Shown here: in pieces, positions 21,663 to 32,170 of the stretch | Layout of the letters: the number at the start of each line of letters is the position of its first letter | How positions within the stretch are numbered: the first letter of the stretch is position 1 | DNA from: Lepraria neglecta | Taxonomy: Eukaryota; Ascomycota; Lecanoromycetes; Lecanorales; Stereocaulaceae | Length of the DNA: 64,000 bases | Assembly: GCA_033220425.1 (NCBI GenBank) | Contig: CM065649.1 | Coordinates: 744,001 to 808,000, forward strand | Direction of reading: 5' to 3' | The notes under the pieces: generated by a model | What the model was told of the DNA's origin: nothing | Seen by the model: only the letters and a program-made list of their open reading frames with translations | Database searches by the model: none | Program-made: the position numbers and the translations under genes

Positions 21663-24428
21663 CGATTGGAAACCCTGCGAATGATATGAATGATGGAAAT
21701 GCAAGGATCCGAGATGATTTTCTGAGCAATGCGTTTTATGGTCCTACGATATCGATGCTGGTGGACAAGCTGGTTGTCCTTGAACTATGTTCACATACTT
21801 CATTTCTTTCATGTTCTTACTGGAAATTGTCTTTAATGCGCCTACGCTACACGCGTTCCATTCTATGTTATGGTCAAAAAGGTAAGAGGGGGCGGTTTTC
21901 TTGTCATGCATCACGCATTTCATTCTACGTTGTGGACGAAGGCTGGTTTCTTGTCATGTATCCAGCTGGTGGTAGCATGATTTACGAGAACGAGAAAAGA
22001 AGTAGTTTCACGGCTTTACATAGAGGAAATGGAAACTCTTCATTCGTCACGCTTGCATACTATACGCAGCTCCAATGACACCGTAATATCAATAAAAGTG
22101 TGAATGAAACAGTACAGTGTATGCTGTTCTTGGGCATCATGAAGTATGGTTCTTACAGCTTCTGGCGGTTCTGTTTGCTTCTTTACCCTTGCGGCGAGCC
22201 TTTTCCACCTTTGTATTGCCCATAATCAAGATCGCGTTTGGAGATGTAATTAGCAATTTTGTGTGGCTGCGAGTGAGGAGCTGTCAAACGGCATTATGTT
22301 TTTGAGGGTGATTAGGCAAGTGCGAAAACAACAACAGTAACTTTGCTGTAGATTTCTGTAGTGAAGTTCAGGGAATGGTGGTAGAAAGTGTTTTTGAAAT
22401 TTATATTTTAGAATAGTTCTAGGTGTACTATTCTTAATTTCCCCGGACTGGTCTAAGTTAATTGCAATAATATCATTTCCTCGAGCGAAAGCTTCTGGAC
22501 ACTTGTCACCTGAGAACGGTAGCCCAGGTTCAAATTCCTTAAGGAGTAGAGTTCGATCTTCAGATCGGACCTGAAACATTTGCCCTTTTTTCTTTTTTTG
22601 CTATTTTTTTGCTGCATCCTGGCCTGCAGCAACGCATTTTCAAGTTTCAACAATGTTTTGAATCTTGAGCATTCCTCGGGATGGCCTTCGTTTGGAGGTT
22701 GTCTTGCAAGATCCGAAGTCATCGTTCAGTCGTCGTTGAGTTGTGGTGAAGGGCAGCAATTCAAAGATCTGCGCAGGAACCCGTCTATGGTGAGCGCGAG
22801 ATACCTGTTGGATCCATGAGTTATCTCTCGCAGGTCATGAATGCTTCAACACTGGTAGTCACGTTTTGATAGAGGTAGGAGCAGGTGTTGAAGAGATTGT
22901 CGTTGAGATGTCAAGCTAATGAATGCATTATTTATGCATTTTGTGCATGCACCCAAAATTGGAAGTCAGACGAGGAGGCGTTTTTAACGTCCTTGGCGTC
23001 CAGCGAACCCGTCTCTTTCGGCCCACCTCCCCGTTCTTCTGGATCGTTCTTTCTTCTCCCAGTCTCCGAGAGTCCGGTCTTCTCCTGGTCATAATTGAGG
23101 ACTGGCTTGATGATTCTTACGTGATATACGATTACTATTGTTCGGCTTTGATGCCTCACACCTATCTCAAGTTTGGCTCGTTTACATGGCCAAGATCGAG
23201 AAGACAAGGCTGAGCACCAACTTCGCCTGACAGCTAACCGACTCGCTTGGATCTTTCCTCTAAGCTCCTTCGAGTTGGAAGTGACCGGAATTCTCCACCT
23301 CATTTCGCAATCCATCTTTCTAGTCTGACTCCTCACTCTTAATCGTGGAGCCACGGAGCAATTCGGGCGTTGCTCTACCGCCCATGGCACACCAGCCAAG
23401 ATCTTGGCTATTGTGAAGCATCGTGCAGCTGACCAACGGCCGACCAATATGTCAAGCTAGCAAAAGCCATGGCTGAAATGTCAACAAATCTAGAACGCCT
23501 TTTTGCTTATCTGGTCAAAGGTTCCAGACTAAGTGAGCTATCAGAAGCTGAAAGCTGAAGTTGAGGGTCTACATGCGTGGGATCTTGGATCGCGCGGTTC
23601 GTATGTGTTGAGGTTCTTTTAGTCTTATCATTAAGATTGGATGATGTGCTGATGCTTTTCATACCTGACATAGGGCTGCATATCCACGCCATCGCTAGTG
23701 GGACATCCATGCAATCACAAATCCCAATCAGAGCCTCGCCAAATCGACGCCCACTGACAGAGTGCCCAGACCCACCCATGATAATCCGATCGTTAGTATC
23801 TCCGCTACCATACCTTTCGTTACTTCACTACTGCATCAGTGGAGAACGATCATTGCTTGTAATCGACTTCCCTCCCCCTTTCAACACGAATTGTGACCGC
23901 CCACTCATGTAGTCTCTCTTGTTCCACAGTGGCTCCTGACTCAGGGAAGGCATGATGCTAGCTTCAAATGGATGTGTCTGTTCACTACACGTGTGAATTG
24001 CATATGCAGCCCTATGTTTCCTTCATTCTGGCGTCTATCGTCCGCTCCAAGTCACAACCAGTCAGCCGTTCGCCAAGATCGTTGTTTGAAAGTCTCCTAA
24101 TGTGGCTGGGGGCCTCCATAAAGGCCGCCAATAGCGGCCATCTCTGCTGCACCCCCCTGCTGCCACTCGACAAATTTGGATGGCAAGCATGTAGACCTGT
24201 GCCCAAACAAGTTCCTTGGCTTTCCTCTGCGAAGTTTTAGACCTCAAATATCCTTATGCCGCTCTTCTCGATGTTGATAGTGCTGCGTTTTCTCGTAAAT
24301 ATCATTATACCCAGATCGATGGCTGAAGCCCGCATTCTCTCTTTCGTCTTCAGATCTTCTAAGATCCTCAGTATCAGTAGATACTACTAATATTCTTCTA
24401 CCTCTACTCAAGCAGTCCTCCTGGCACG
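21663..24428. other. longest gene-poor stretch, 2.8 kb
   Basis: No convincing gene is seen. The best candidates are a 90-codon minus-strand ATG ORF (22453-22722) with a Lys-rich segment and a 171-codon minus-strand frame (22932-23447) without recognisable domains or clear splice partners. A T-rich segment sits near 22583-22612. The end includes the promoter of the membrane protein gene at 24429. A lineage-specific gene or noncoding transcript could be hidden here. Confidence 0.45.
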
Positions 24429-26477
24429 ATGTCTGCAACCATTTCTGTCTATGAGGGGCCTTGGATGAACTGGACCAAAGGCCCATTCCGTGGTGGGACT
24501 ATCACGGTGTCATTGCGCGATGCCGGAATTTTAGTCGCCTTCTTTGCTCTCTTTATACGATTGGTTGGAAGCCATTTGTGGAGCATCTTTTGCTACGCTA
24601 TTCATCAATGGAGATCTAGAAGAGGGGACCGGGACGCTCTCTATCATCAGCAGCAAGCACTCCTTCGCAACTCGAGCTCAGTCACCAGTACCCTGTGGCT
24701 TTGGCTAAAGATCACCTGGGCCTGGCGGTCGAAAACAACTCACCCATTCTGGCGGTCATTTTTGCTCATTGCGGTCGCTATACTTCAGATCGTTGCCTTT
24801 GGTATCGTCGGAATTTTCAATTCGCGTATCACGGTATTGAACAATGAGGTGCTACTAAGAAGCCCCTATTGCGGTTCCTGGCCGTTGCCTTTGCAATCTA
24901 TGACGACAAATGCCATAGATAACGCGAACGAGTCTGCGAACGTCTTGCAGGCGCAGATAGCGTATGAAATCAACACGCGACGCGAATTGAAAGGGAGTCT
25001 CGGGTATGCGCAATCGTGTTACTCGGAACCGTCACCGCTCTGCCAGGAATACATTGTCCAAAACCTGCCACTGACGACGATTAACTTCAACGCCTCCTGC
25101 CCTTTTGACGAAGCACTATGTCTTACACAAGCTATCCAGATCGATACAGGATTCATCGACTCAGCGGTTCACCTCGGCATCAATGCGCGGGCGGAAGACC
25201 GAGTCTTATATCGCAGAACGACTTCCTGCGCCGTACTGAGCACGGATGGATACGCCGCGACTGTCCCGGGTGAATACGCCGCATATCCGTACGACAACAC
25301 GACCGGCTTCTTTTATGGACCGAACTACTTGAGTGGCAATGACTATACGGAGTCTTTTAGCAATTATACTTACAATGGCCGGTACGATTTCTGGTATGAT
25401 CTTTTGTAAGTAGAATAAGCCTGATGACATTACAAGCAACAACTAATAGCTCACAGATCGTGTTCCTCGCTTCAAGATTTCACACCGATCCCAGCATTAC
25501 ACGGAGGTGACGGCGACGTCGATATAGTATTCTTGATGACCGCACTGACATACCTGGACCCTATCGATGATCCCTGGTTTTCAGCCCATACCCCCCTTGA
25601 GCTACCTGGTGGCCATCAGGCGTACGTGGCGGACAACAATCCATCTCCTCTTGGATGCATCAATCAACACCAGTTCTGCAACCCAAATTTGCCCTCCCAA
25701 TCTGGATGTACGGACTTGACTGGACTAGTCCAAGCTAGCCAAAGCATCCCAGGTATCTCCTTCAGCCAAAAGCAGAATGCCACATTCACACGTCTTCAAG
25801 AAGCCGCTGCTGCCGCTTCCTTGAATGAAGTCGTCATTTCGCTTGATCAGGAAATTCTACTGGCAGTACAATCCGTGGCCGCGAATCAAGGCATCAACCT
25901 CTCCATCGATCAATGGAAGTATGAGGTCATAAATCTCAACAACATCATGTTGGCATACATACAGAGTTTAATGGTCAGCTACGTCACAGGGCCACAGCAA
26001 GACAAAACCTTTGCATACGACAACTGGATCGAGAAACCAAGCACTCCAGAGGCTCAGGCAATGTGTGACAACCAGATTATCTTCAACAGAAACTACTACT
26101 CTTTCAGCATCTTTGGCATGGCCCTGATCTTAGCCCTTGGCGGCTTCATCATACTCCTCAACCTCACCCTCGAACCTCTCATCCGATTCATTCGCCGTCA
26201 CATAACGAGGAGCGGCCACGGCGCATACAAACAGCTTGAGTGGGACATGACTGAAACATTGCAAATACAAAGATTGGTATACGAAGGTCAAGGGACTGGA
26301 ACTTGGCATGGAGCTCCAGAGGACGTTCCAGTGACGTCGCACGGTGACAGATTCGGCATTCCGGAATGGACTGGAGCTGGTGAAGCTAGACGAGTATCGC
26401 GAGGAGGCTCGATGTGGGAGAAGGCTGGGTCGCCGCTCATGAAGACTGAGAGTAGGATTGTGGTGACGGAGCTATGA
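24429..26477 (+). CDS. multi-pass membrane glycoprotein, uncharacterised fungal family
   Basis: Exons 24429-25405 and 25457-26477 join in phase across a GTAAGT...ACAG intron, giving 665 residues. Membrane helices are visible near residues 30-58 (AGILVAFFALFIRLV), 118-140 (SFLLIAVAILQIVAFGIVGI) and 560-585 (SIFGMALILALGGFIILL). The large region between the second and third helices is probably lumenal or extracellular: it has about ten N-glycosylation sites (NESA, NASC, NTTG, NYTY, NATF, NLSI) and many paired Cys (CPFDEALC, GCINQHQFC, SGCTDL). The C-terminal tail of about 80 residues is cytoplasmic. This architecture occurs in an uncharacterised family common in Pezizomycotina. No catalytic motif is seen and the function is unknown. 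Confidence 0.85.
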
Positions 26478-27151
26478 ACTGGTCGTGTGCTCGATATGGG
26501 GCGGGGGGGTGGCAAATTGGGACATGAAACCTGGGACATAGGGTATGGAATACAGGGCATGGGCAACCCAAGCACTCGATGGCTTAAGGTAGGGATTGAT
26601 TGCCCGAATTCGCGAAATTTCGTACTCGTTGGTAACGCGTCCTGCTAAACGAATAGTATTAATATTGACAAGACTTCAGTTTCCCGTTCGAGATCACGCA
26701 TTCCCAGCGTAGCTTATTGGTAGAATCTGCAGTTTAAAGCGTGTGGCAGTCCACAGGAGGTCAGAATTGAGTACGGAATTGGCGTCATCAGGCCTCCCAC
26801 CTTCCCTGATAGAGCTGATATCCTGTCTTTACGGGGAACTGGGGCGCCGGGTGAACATCCTTGAGACAGCGCAGTACCACTGAGGTCTGGCCAAAAAGTT
26901 CGAGTAGCATTCTCGTGCTCCACGTGCGTGAGAAGGGTTTAAAGTGTCTGGTTTATGGCGATCGCGATTGCTATGTTAGCAGCGCCAAGCAATGTTTTGA
27001 TTGGCTCAGAGGAACAGCAATGACGTATCAGCTCCAACGCAGCTATTTTCCCTTGATCCGCCTATTAACAACACGTCCTCCCAACTCTGGTTCACCAAAC
27101 AGCAATTGTACATAATCACTATCAAGTACATAGAAAACCATCACCGCAATC
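26478..27151. other. intergenic region upstream of the MAPEG gene
   Basis: About 670 bp hold only short ORFs. A tRNA-like stretch near 26706-26775 was examined and does not fold as a tRNA. The region should include the promoter of the downstream MAPEG gene. Confidence 0.5.
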
Positions 27152-27688
27152 ATGAGCACAACACTCGGCGTCGGGGTCCCCGTCCCCAAAATGCTTCGTT
27201 CGTCCCTCCCCTCCCCCTCCCCCTTCCCCTCCCCCAATCTCTGAGCATTAACACGTCTACCCATAGCAATAACCGGCACCTGGACCCTCCCCTTCGCCGC
27301 CTACCTAGTCTACCTCTCCAATCGCGTCGTGTACCGGCGTCTCCAAAAAGAAAAATACGTCGGTGACCGCTACGACGAATCCGCAACCTCAAACGACAAC
27401 CCGGACCCCCTCCTCCTCGATTCCCGCTCCCAAGCCAATTTCATCGAAAGCGTGCCCCTCGCCTTCACATTGACGGCGATCGCGGAATTGAATGGTGCGA
27501 ATAGGAAGGTACTGAATTATGCTATGGCTGCACTTTTTGTGCTGAGGATTTTGCATGTTGAGTTGGGGATGAAGGGGAAGGATACTGTGGGGTGGGGACG
27601 ACCGACGGGGTTTTTTGGGACGCAGGGTTTCCTTGCCGGGATGGCTGCTTATTCTACTTATCTTGTGAAGGGGTATTGGGGGTATTAG
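27152..27688 (+). CDS. MAPEG family membrane protein
   Basis: MAPEG proteins are small four-helix membrane proteins that include microsomal glutathione S-transferases. Exons 27152-27197 and 27267-27688 join in phase across a pyrimidine-rich intron (GTTCGT...ATAG), giving 155 residues, the usual length. After MSTTLGVGVPVPKM the helices can be read: ITGTWTLPFAAYLVYLSNRV, then ANFIESVPLAFTLTAIAELN, a third ending LFVLRILHVELGM, and the C-terminal FLAGMAAYSTYLV. The RSQANFIESVPLAF segment and the RILH motif are MAPEG signatures. Substrate and exact enzyme class cannot be told from sequence. The stop is TAG. Confidence 0.88.
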
Positions 27689-28421
27689 ATGAGGAGGGGT
27701 GATTATGGAGGTGGGTGGATGGGAAGAAGAAGGGGATGAATGCTCCGCTCATACCTATTGATGTGGCTCAGACTGGTTTGTATATACACTTTTTCGCTTG
27801 ACTGAGCCAGCATTTTGGTAGTCATGGCTCTATTGCGAAGTCGAACATACATTTTCTGAAGATGTTGGCGCGATATTCTACTCACTCGTGGCTCAACTTT
27901 TGAAAGATGTTAACCATTAACCTGGAAGTTTGTGCCGGCGTTCATGAAATCTAGGCTCAACTTATCAAGTCGAAACCATGTTTCGCAAAGGCATATGAGC
28001 AAGCTCTCCAACATTCGGGGCTTTACCTGTGAGTCCAGCCGATGCCTTTCGAAAGGGGTTGAGCAGCGATGGCCGCACTTTCCTGAAAACTCAAATCCAA
28101 ATGCCACGATTTTGTGAAGCCACCACTTCATCCTTTACCTCCTAAGTATCTCGTCCTCGATGCAATGTCTTTGAAACACAACGCATGGCAGCCCGCTATC
28201 CGGTCATTCTACAGTGCTTGATTCTTTATCTGAGCATTGGCAGTCAAGAGTACCAGCTAACAACAGAAGCAGTATATTACCATCGCTAACCCCACACTTT
28301 CATTCGAGGCTTCTTCAAGAGAACCAAATCATTTAGGACTGTGGCGTACTGTCAACCATAACCTAACATGCTAGCACCGACCCGTCCGACCTTCTTCTCT
28401 CTGCAACCACTTCAAACCTAG
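27689..28421. other. intergenic or 5' region of the zinc-binding gene
   Basis: This includes the MAPEG 3' end and the presumed leader or first exon of the next gene. A strong candidate 3' splice site (CAAACCTAG) ends at 28421. An upstream in-frame ATG at 28185 followed by a GTATAT at 28272 could be a first exon, but this is unproven. Confidence 0.4.
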
Positions 28422-29454
28422 CGGCCAACGACTCCCGATCTTTCACTCGACTACTCACCTGTCTCCTCACCGCTCACGCCGACCGAAAAACGTCTCTTCC
28501 CGCGCCCACTCAAGGTATTCAAACGGCCTTCTCGAAAACCGAGCACCACTATTCCGCCTCACCGGTCCTCGCTAGCAGATTCGGTTTCTCACGCAAGCCC
28601 CAAAAACGCAGACACTCCTCTCGTATCCCGCCCTCTGAGAGTGGCATCTACACCGAACCTGTCACCTCTCCAGTCACAATCTACGTCCTCAAGCACGACT
28701 ACAACTGCAACTCCAAGACGGACCTCATTGGTCTTGGGATCAATCTCCAACTGCGGCGTATGCGAGAACCCCTTGTCAACTCTCCAAACCTACAGTTTCC
28801 CGAAAACAGCACCAGCTATATCGAGAAGAATACGTGAGCTTTTCCCAGGCATAGGCGACTCTCCCAGTTTCTGTGCAAGATGCTTCGAAGTGATACGTGC
28901 AATTCATATATGCTGGGGCTGCGGCGAGGAAGTGCATAGGCGGGAAGAAAGGGTAGATTGTGGATGGGCGTGGTGGCATTGGGGGTGTATGAGGTGTTTG
29001 CTTTGTCGAGTAAGTCTAATCCTATTGCATATAAATTTGAATGCCACCCATTGAAGGCTGACGCGTTCCAGTCACCCCTCCCTGGACCTCGCTCCCAATA
29101 ACCCTCTCCGTCCCTCCCTCCTGTAAAGCATGCACCCGCGAACTCCGCGAACTAGCCTACCAAGAGCGCATCAAAAGACAAGCCATCAGTCCCGTCGGAC
29201 GCGCCGGTCGTGGAGTGGAGCTGGATGGAACTACGAGTAGGAATGTTAGTCTGGGAGTGAGATATCCGCCGCTGCCTAGATGGATGGAGAAGCTGCCGGG
29301 AAATAAGACCAACGGGAGAGGAAAGGGGATAGCAGTGAAGTGGATGGAGAAATTGCCGGGGAATAGGAAGCAGCTGGGGAAGCAGAGGAGTGGAAGTGGG
29401 AATTGGGGCGGATATGGGAGCGTGAGGGAGAGAATTGTTGTTGGTGGCTTGTGA
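28422..29454 (+). CDS. Cys-rich, LIM/zinc-ribbon-like protein with unresolved 5' end and probable frameshift
   Basis: The open frame from 28422 encodes a Ser/Pro-rich N-terminus, then a Cys-rich module: NCGVCENPL, SPSFCARCFEV, HICWGCGEEVHRR, VDCGWAWWHWGCMRCLLCR. The spacing of CxxC pairs with trailing His/Cys suggests two or more zinc sites, LIM-like in layout. A third pair, CKAC, lies in the second exon. Two problems are visible. First, no ATG precedes the Cys-rich part in frame: the upstream ATG at 28368 is cut off by a TAG at 28419-28421, which is also a plausible acceptor, so an upstream exon is likely. Second, the strong donor at 29010 (GTAAGT) and acceptor at 29070-29071 leave the CKAC exon one base out of frame; one extra C at 29075-29078 fixes it. 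A weak alternative donor at 29005 restores the frame but loses a CxxC pair. Function unknown. Confidence 0.55.
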
Positions 29455-30280
29455 GCGAGGCAGTTTAACGTCCGAGCAGTTGTTGTGTCAGATGGTCCAA
29501 GAAGAAAAGTCCTTCATTCTTTTGGATTAGAGACTAGCACCAATCATTCAAGACAAGTAACGAGGCTTCTTTGCATGAAAATGGCGCAAACGTCACGCAT
29601 CGTGAGCGATTAATTTCAGAATTTCACGCCCTAAAAAGCAAGAAAGGAGCTGCTTTAAATAGAGCAGAAGCTAGCGAACTGTTAGATTTGCATAGACTGT
29701 CAACTTAGCGTTGCTGGCCCGAAATCGAAGGCTTGAAGCATGCATGGCGAGCGTGAGCGAATAAAAAATGCAAAATACCGCACCTACCTAGCAAAAGAAA
29801 CAATGTTTCTGACGGTGAAAGCCGATGAACTGTCAAATTTGCAGGAGGAGAGCGTTATGTCCCACATTTTGAGAATAGACAGTTTGAATTACTGTGAGCT
29901 TTAAACATCTCAAGCTCAGAAAACAGAAGCGGGTGTACCTGCATGACCGAGAGCGTCAAATACCTCAAGCTTGGGAATGCTGGCTTCCAATAGGAGTTTT
30001 GTGAAAGTGAAATTTCTCCGACGCGTGCATGCATGGACTATGCTCCATTCTCTTGCGCAGGCTTTCGCTAGAAGTTGCTGTTCCCCCTGGCTGTGGAACA
30101 GGATTCAGACTCTTACCTCCAAATCTCATATTTATCGATCCACAAATCCATCATACACCGTAGAGTAATATGCTCAGAATTTGCAGTCGTAATCATGTCA
30201 TCGTAAATATGCCTTCGTAACAACACAGCATCATTAAGTCAGAATTGCACTTTTCCTAGTCAAGCCTACAACCCATCCCA
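29455..30280. other. convergent intergenic region
   Basis: About 825 bp lie between the ends of the zinc-binding gene and the arrestin-like pseudogene. It is AT-richer than its flanks and contains no ORF worth calling, no RNA gene and no repeat that I can see. Confidence 0.55.
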
Positions 30281-32170
30281 TTACCTCTTCGGAACATAAT
30301 TCTCCTTGTCACTATCGTCGAACGCTAATCCAGATGTACTCCTCTGCAATCCTGGTCTTCTCGACCCGATATTTCCACGTAGCGCGTTTATGACCCTTGT
30401 CTCAAGGCTCGAACGGGGTGCTCGCGATGCGTGCTGGTCCAGCGAGGGCCGAGGTTCACCTGGCGGCACCGTCTCGAAACTCGGCCTTGAAAGTGTGTAA
30501 GTATTGTATCTTATACTGTCAAACGAAGACCGCATTCTTAAATGCTGATAATTGCTACGATTTATACTGCCCAGGACAACGGCCGATTGGCGCCGTTCCA
30601 CCCTCAATTTCTTGGGGCTGCCGTTCAGCCTCCTCGTTTCTTTCCTAGGGCTGCTCTCCAGTGCACGTGTAAGGTCTTCTATCTCCCTGGAGCCCACTGT
30701 ATCCTTGCGTAGCTGCAGGTATGACTGCGTCCTCGCAGCTTGGAAAGCTCGACCTGCGCGGTAGCGGTATGGTGAGCCACTTACAGAGGAAAGGTTTCGG
30801 TGCTTCTGTTCTATGGAGGCGGCTACTTGGGCCAGGGCGTTGGGTGGTATATCTATGGAGTTCGGATGGACAATGGTGATTGGCAATTGAACCTTGAGGT
30901 GTTTGCTGAAAGAGATAGTAATCTGGATATTGATGAAAAAGCGTATGCCGAGGAACCGCCCCGTTTCAATAGAGACCAAGCCAGCAGGCAATTCCAGCTG
31001 ACAAGTCCGGAAGTCTTCCGACATAGGGCGAACGCCCTGAAATCCGTCTAGAAGTACTTTGCTTACAACGATCTCTTTGTTGAGGTAGTCCGGCAGTCAA
31101 AGTAAATCAGCAGTCCTCGTACCGGTAGATGGTGCAGAAAAGTTGTAGAATAGTATGGTCTTCTCAAGCTGCAAGTCAACCCTTTTCAAGGCCTTACTGC
31201 TCCTGTTCTCGGTATGTATGTCTATGAGGATTGGGTAGCCGCTGATCCACATTTGACGATGGAGTCCGGCTGTCACTCTGATAGTCTTGGTGCTAGACTT
31301 CTTCGATAGATGTAACTCATCTGATGCCAAAAGTGGATTGGGTAGGTTGACGAGAGCCTTCTCAGCTGCAAATCACGTCAATCGCGGTATCTCCAGAGCA
31401 CGATGGGTTATAGACTTACGATCATGAACCGTCAAAAACATGATCTCCTGCCACTCGCGAACGGAATGCTGCTTTCCAGCGATCTTGAACTCGGCCAAAG
31501 TACTAAGCCACTAGCTTATCCCAACCTTTTTTGATTCGTATGGCGGAGGACCCATGTCCACAGGTAAGTCTAGGCGAAATGGCAACACCGATTCCGAGGC
31601 CACGACATCCCAGGTTGATTCAATCGAGGTGCTGGCACCGGGAGCCATCATAGTTGGGGGAGGGTAAGATCCATCGATAAGATCGCATGTCAAGGCCTGA
31701 AATATCTCTTGCTTGCTTTTGCATTGCTCTATACCCACCAGGGTTACCGATATTCTGCTCAGTGACAGGGCTGATTTCGACTTCCGCTTAGTCTCTGACC
31801 CTCCGTCGATAGCAATGCGGACTTCCCCCTCTACAGTGGCGCCACCCATGAAGATCGGCGAGTACAATCGAAGTGCAAGATTGACTCTCGAATGCATGAG
31901 TCTCGACGTATCCACGGGAGGTAGGATGGAGGGAACGAAGGTTCTCTAGGGAGCTCTCCGTAAGTTTGCGGCATTTGGCCGACGAATGGGAGACGTTGAT
32001 CCACCTCGAGGCGGTACAGTCACGCATGTTCTTGGGTTTGCATGCGGTGGTAAGAGTGGAGCTCTTTGGCCGGGGCCGAGGGTTGATAGCATGGACCCAT
32101 CTGCGTTGCCTTGCAGCATGCTCCTCGATGATCTCCTCTCTGGTATAGGCGTCGGGCCAATCTTGGCCAT
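30281..32170 (-). pseudogene. arrestin-like protein gene with three in-frame stop codons
   Basis: Fungal alpha-arrestins are adaptors that recruit HECT-type ubiquitin ligases to membrane transporters. The frame is conserved over 32170-31420 and 31365-30281, joined in phase across a GTAAGT...TGCAG intron. Recognisable arrestin stretches are LALRLYSPIFMGGATVEGEV, SVLPFRLDLPVDMGPPPYES, HRQMWISGYPILIDIH, CQLELPAGLVSIETGRF and VQLPITIVHPNSIDIPPNAL. Three stops interrupt this single frame without any indel: TAG at 31948-31946 (before TFVPSILPPVD), TAG at 31513-31511 (between VGIS and WLSTLAEF, where relatives have a Tyr) and TGA at 31099-31097 (between ADLL and LPDYLNKE, where relatives have an Arg). 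A start at the internal ATG after the first stop would still meet the other two. CAG to TAG and CGA to TGA are C-to-T changes, which would fit RIP or ordinary decay. It is therefore called a pseudogene. If intact it would encode about 610 residues. Confidence 0.8.

Noticed and set aside
22500-22560. GGTTCAAATTCC motif resembling a tRNA T arm
   Set aside because: The flanking bases do not form the T stem, and no acceptor or anticodon arm can be built upstream.
22453-22722. 90-codon minus-strand ORF with a Lys-rich segment
   Set aside because: The Lys-rich part is just the complement of a T-rich tract; no other evidence of coding.
22932-23447. 171-codon minus-strand open frame
   Set aside because: Arg/Ser-rich chance-type composition, no clear start, no domain and no plausible splice neighbours.
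26701-26780. tRNA-like stretch containing a D-loop-like segment (AGCTTATTGGTAGAATC)
   Set aside because: The D stem, T arm and acceptor stem do not pair and the T loop lacks TTCRA; at best a chance match or an old decayed copy.
28185-31948. Stop-codon (TAG) reassignment to explain several in-frame TAG codons
   Set aside because: TAG terminates several intact genes in the window, and one of the arrestin stops is TGA, so ordinary decay or splicing explains them better.
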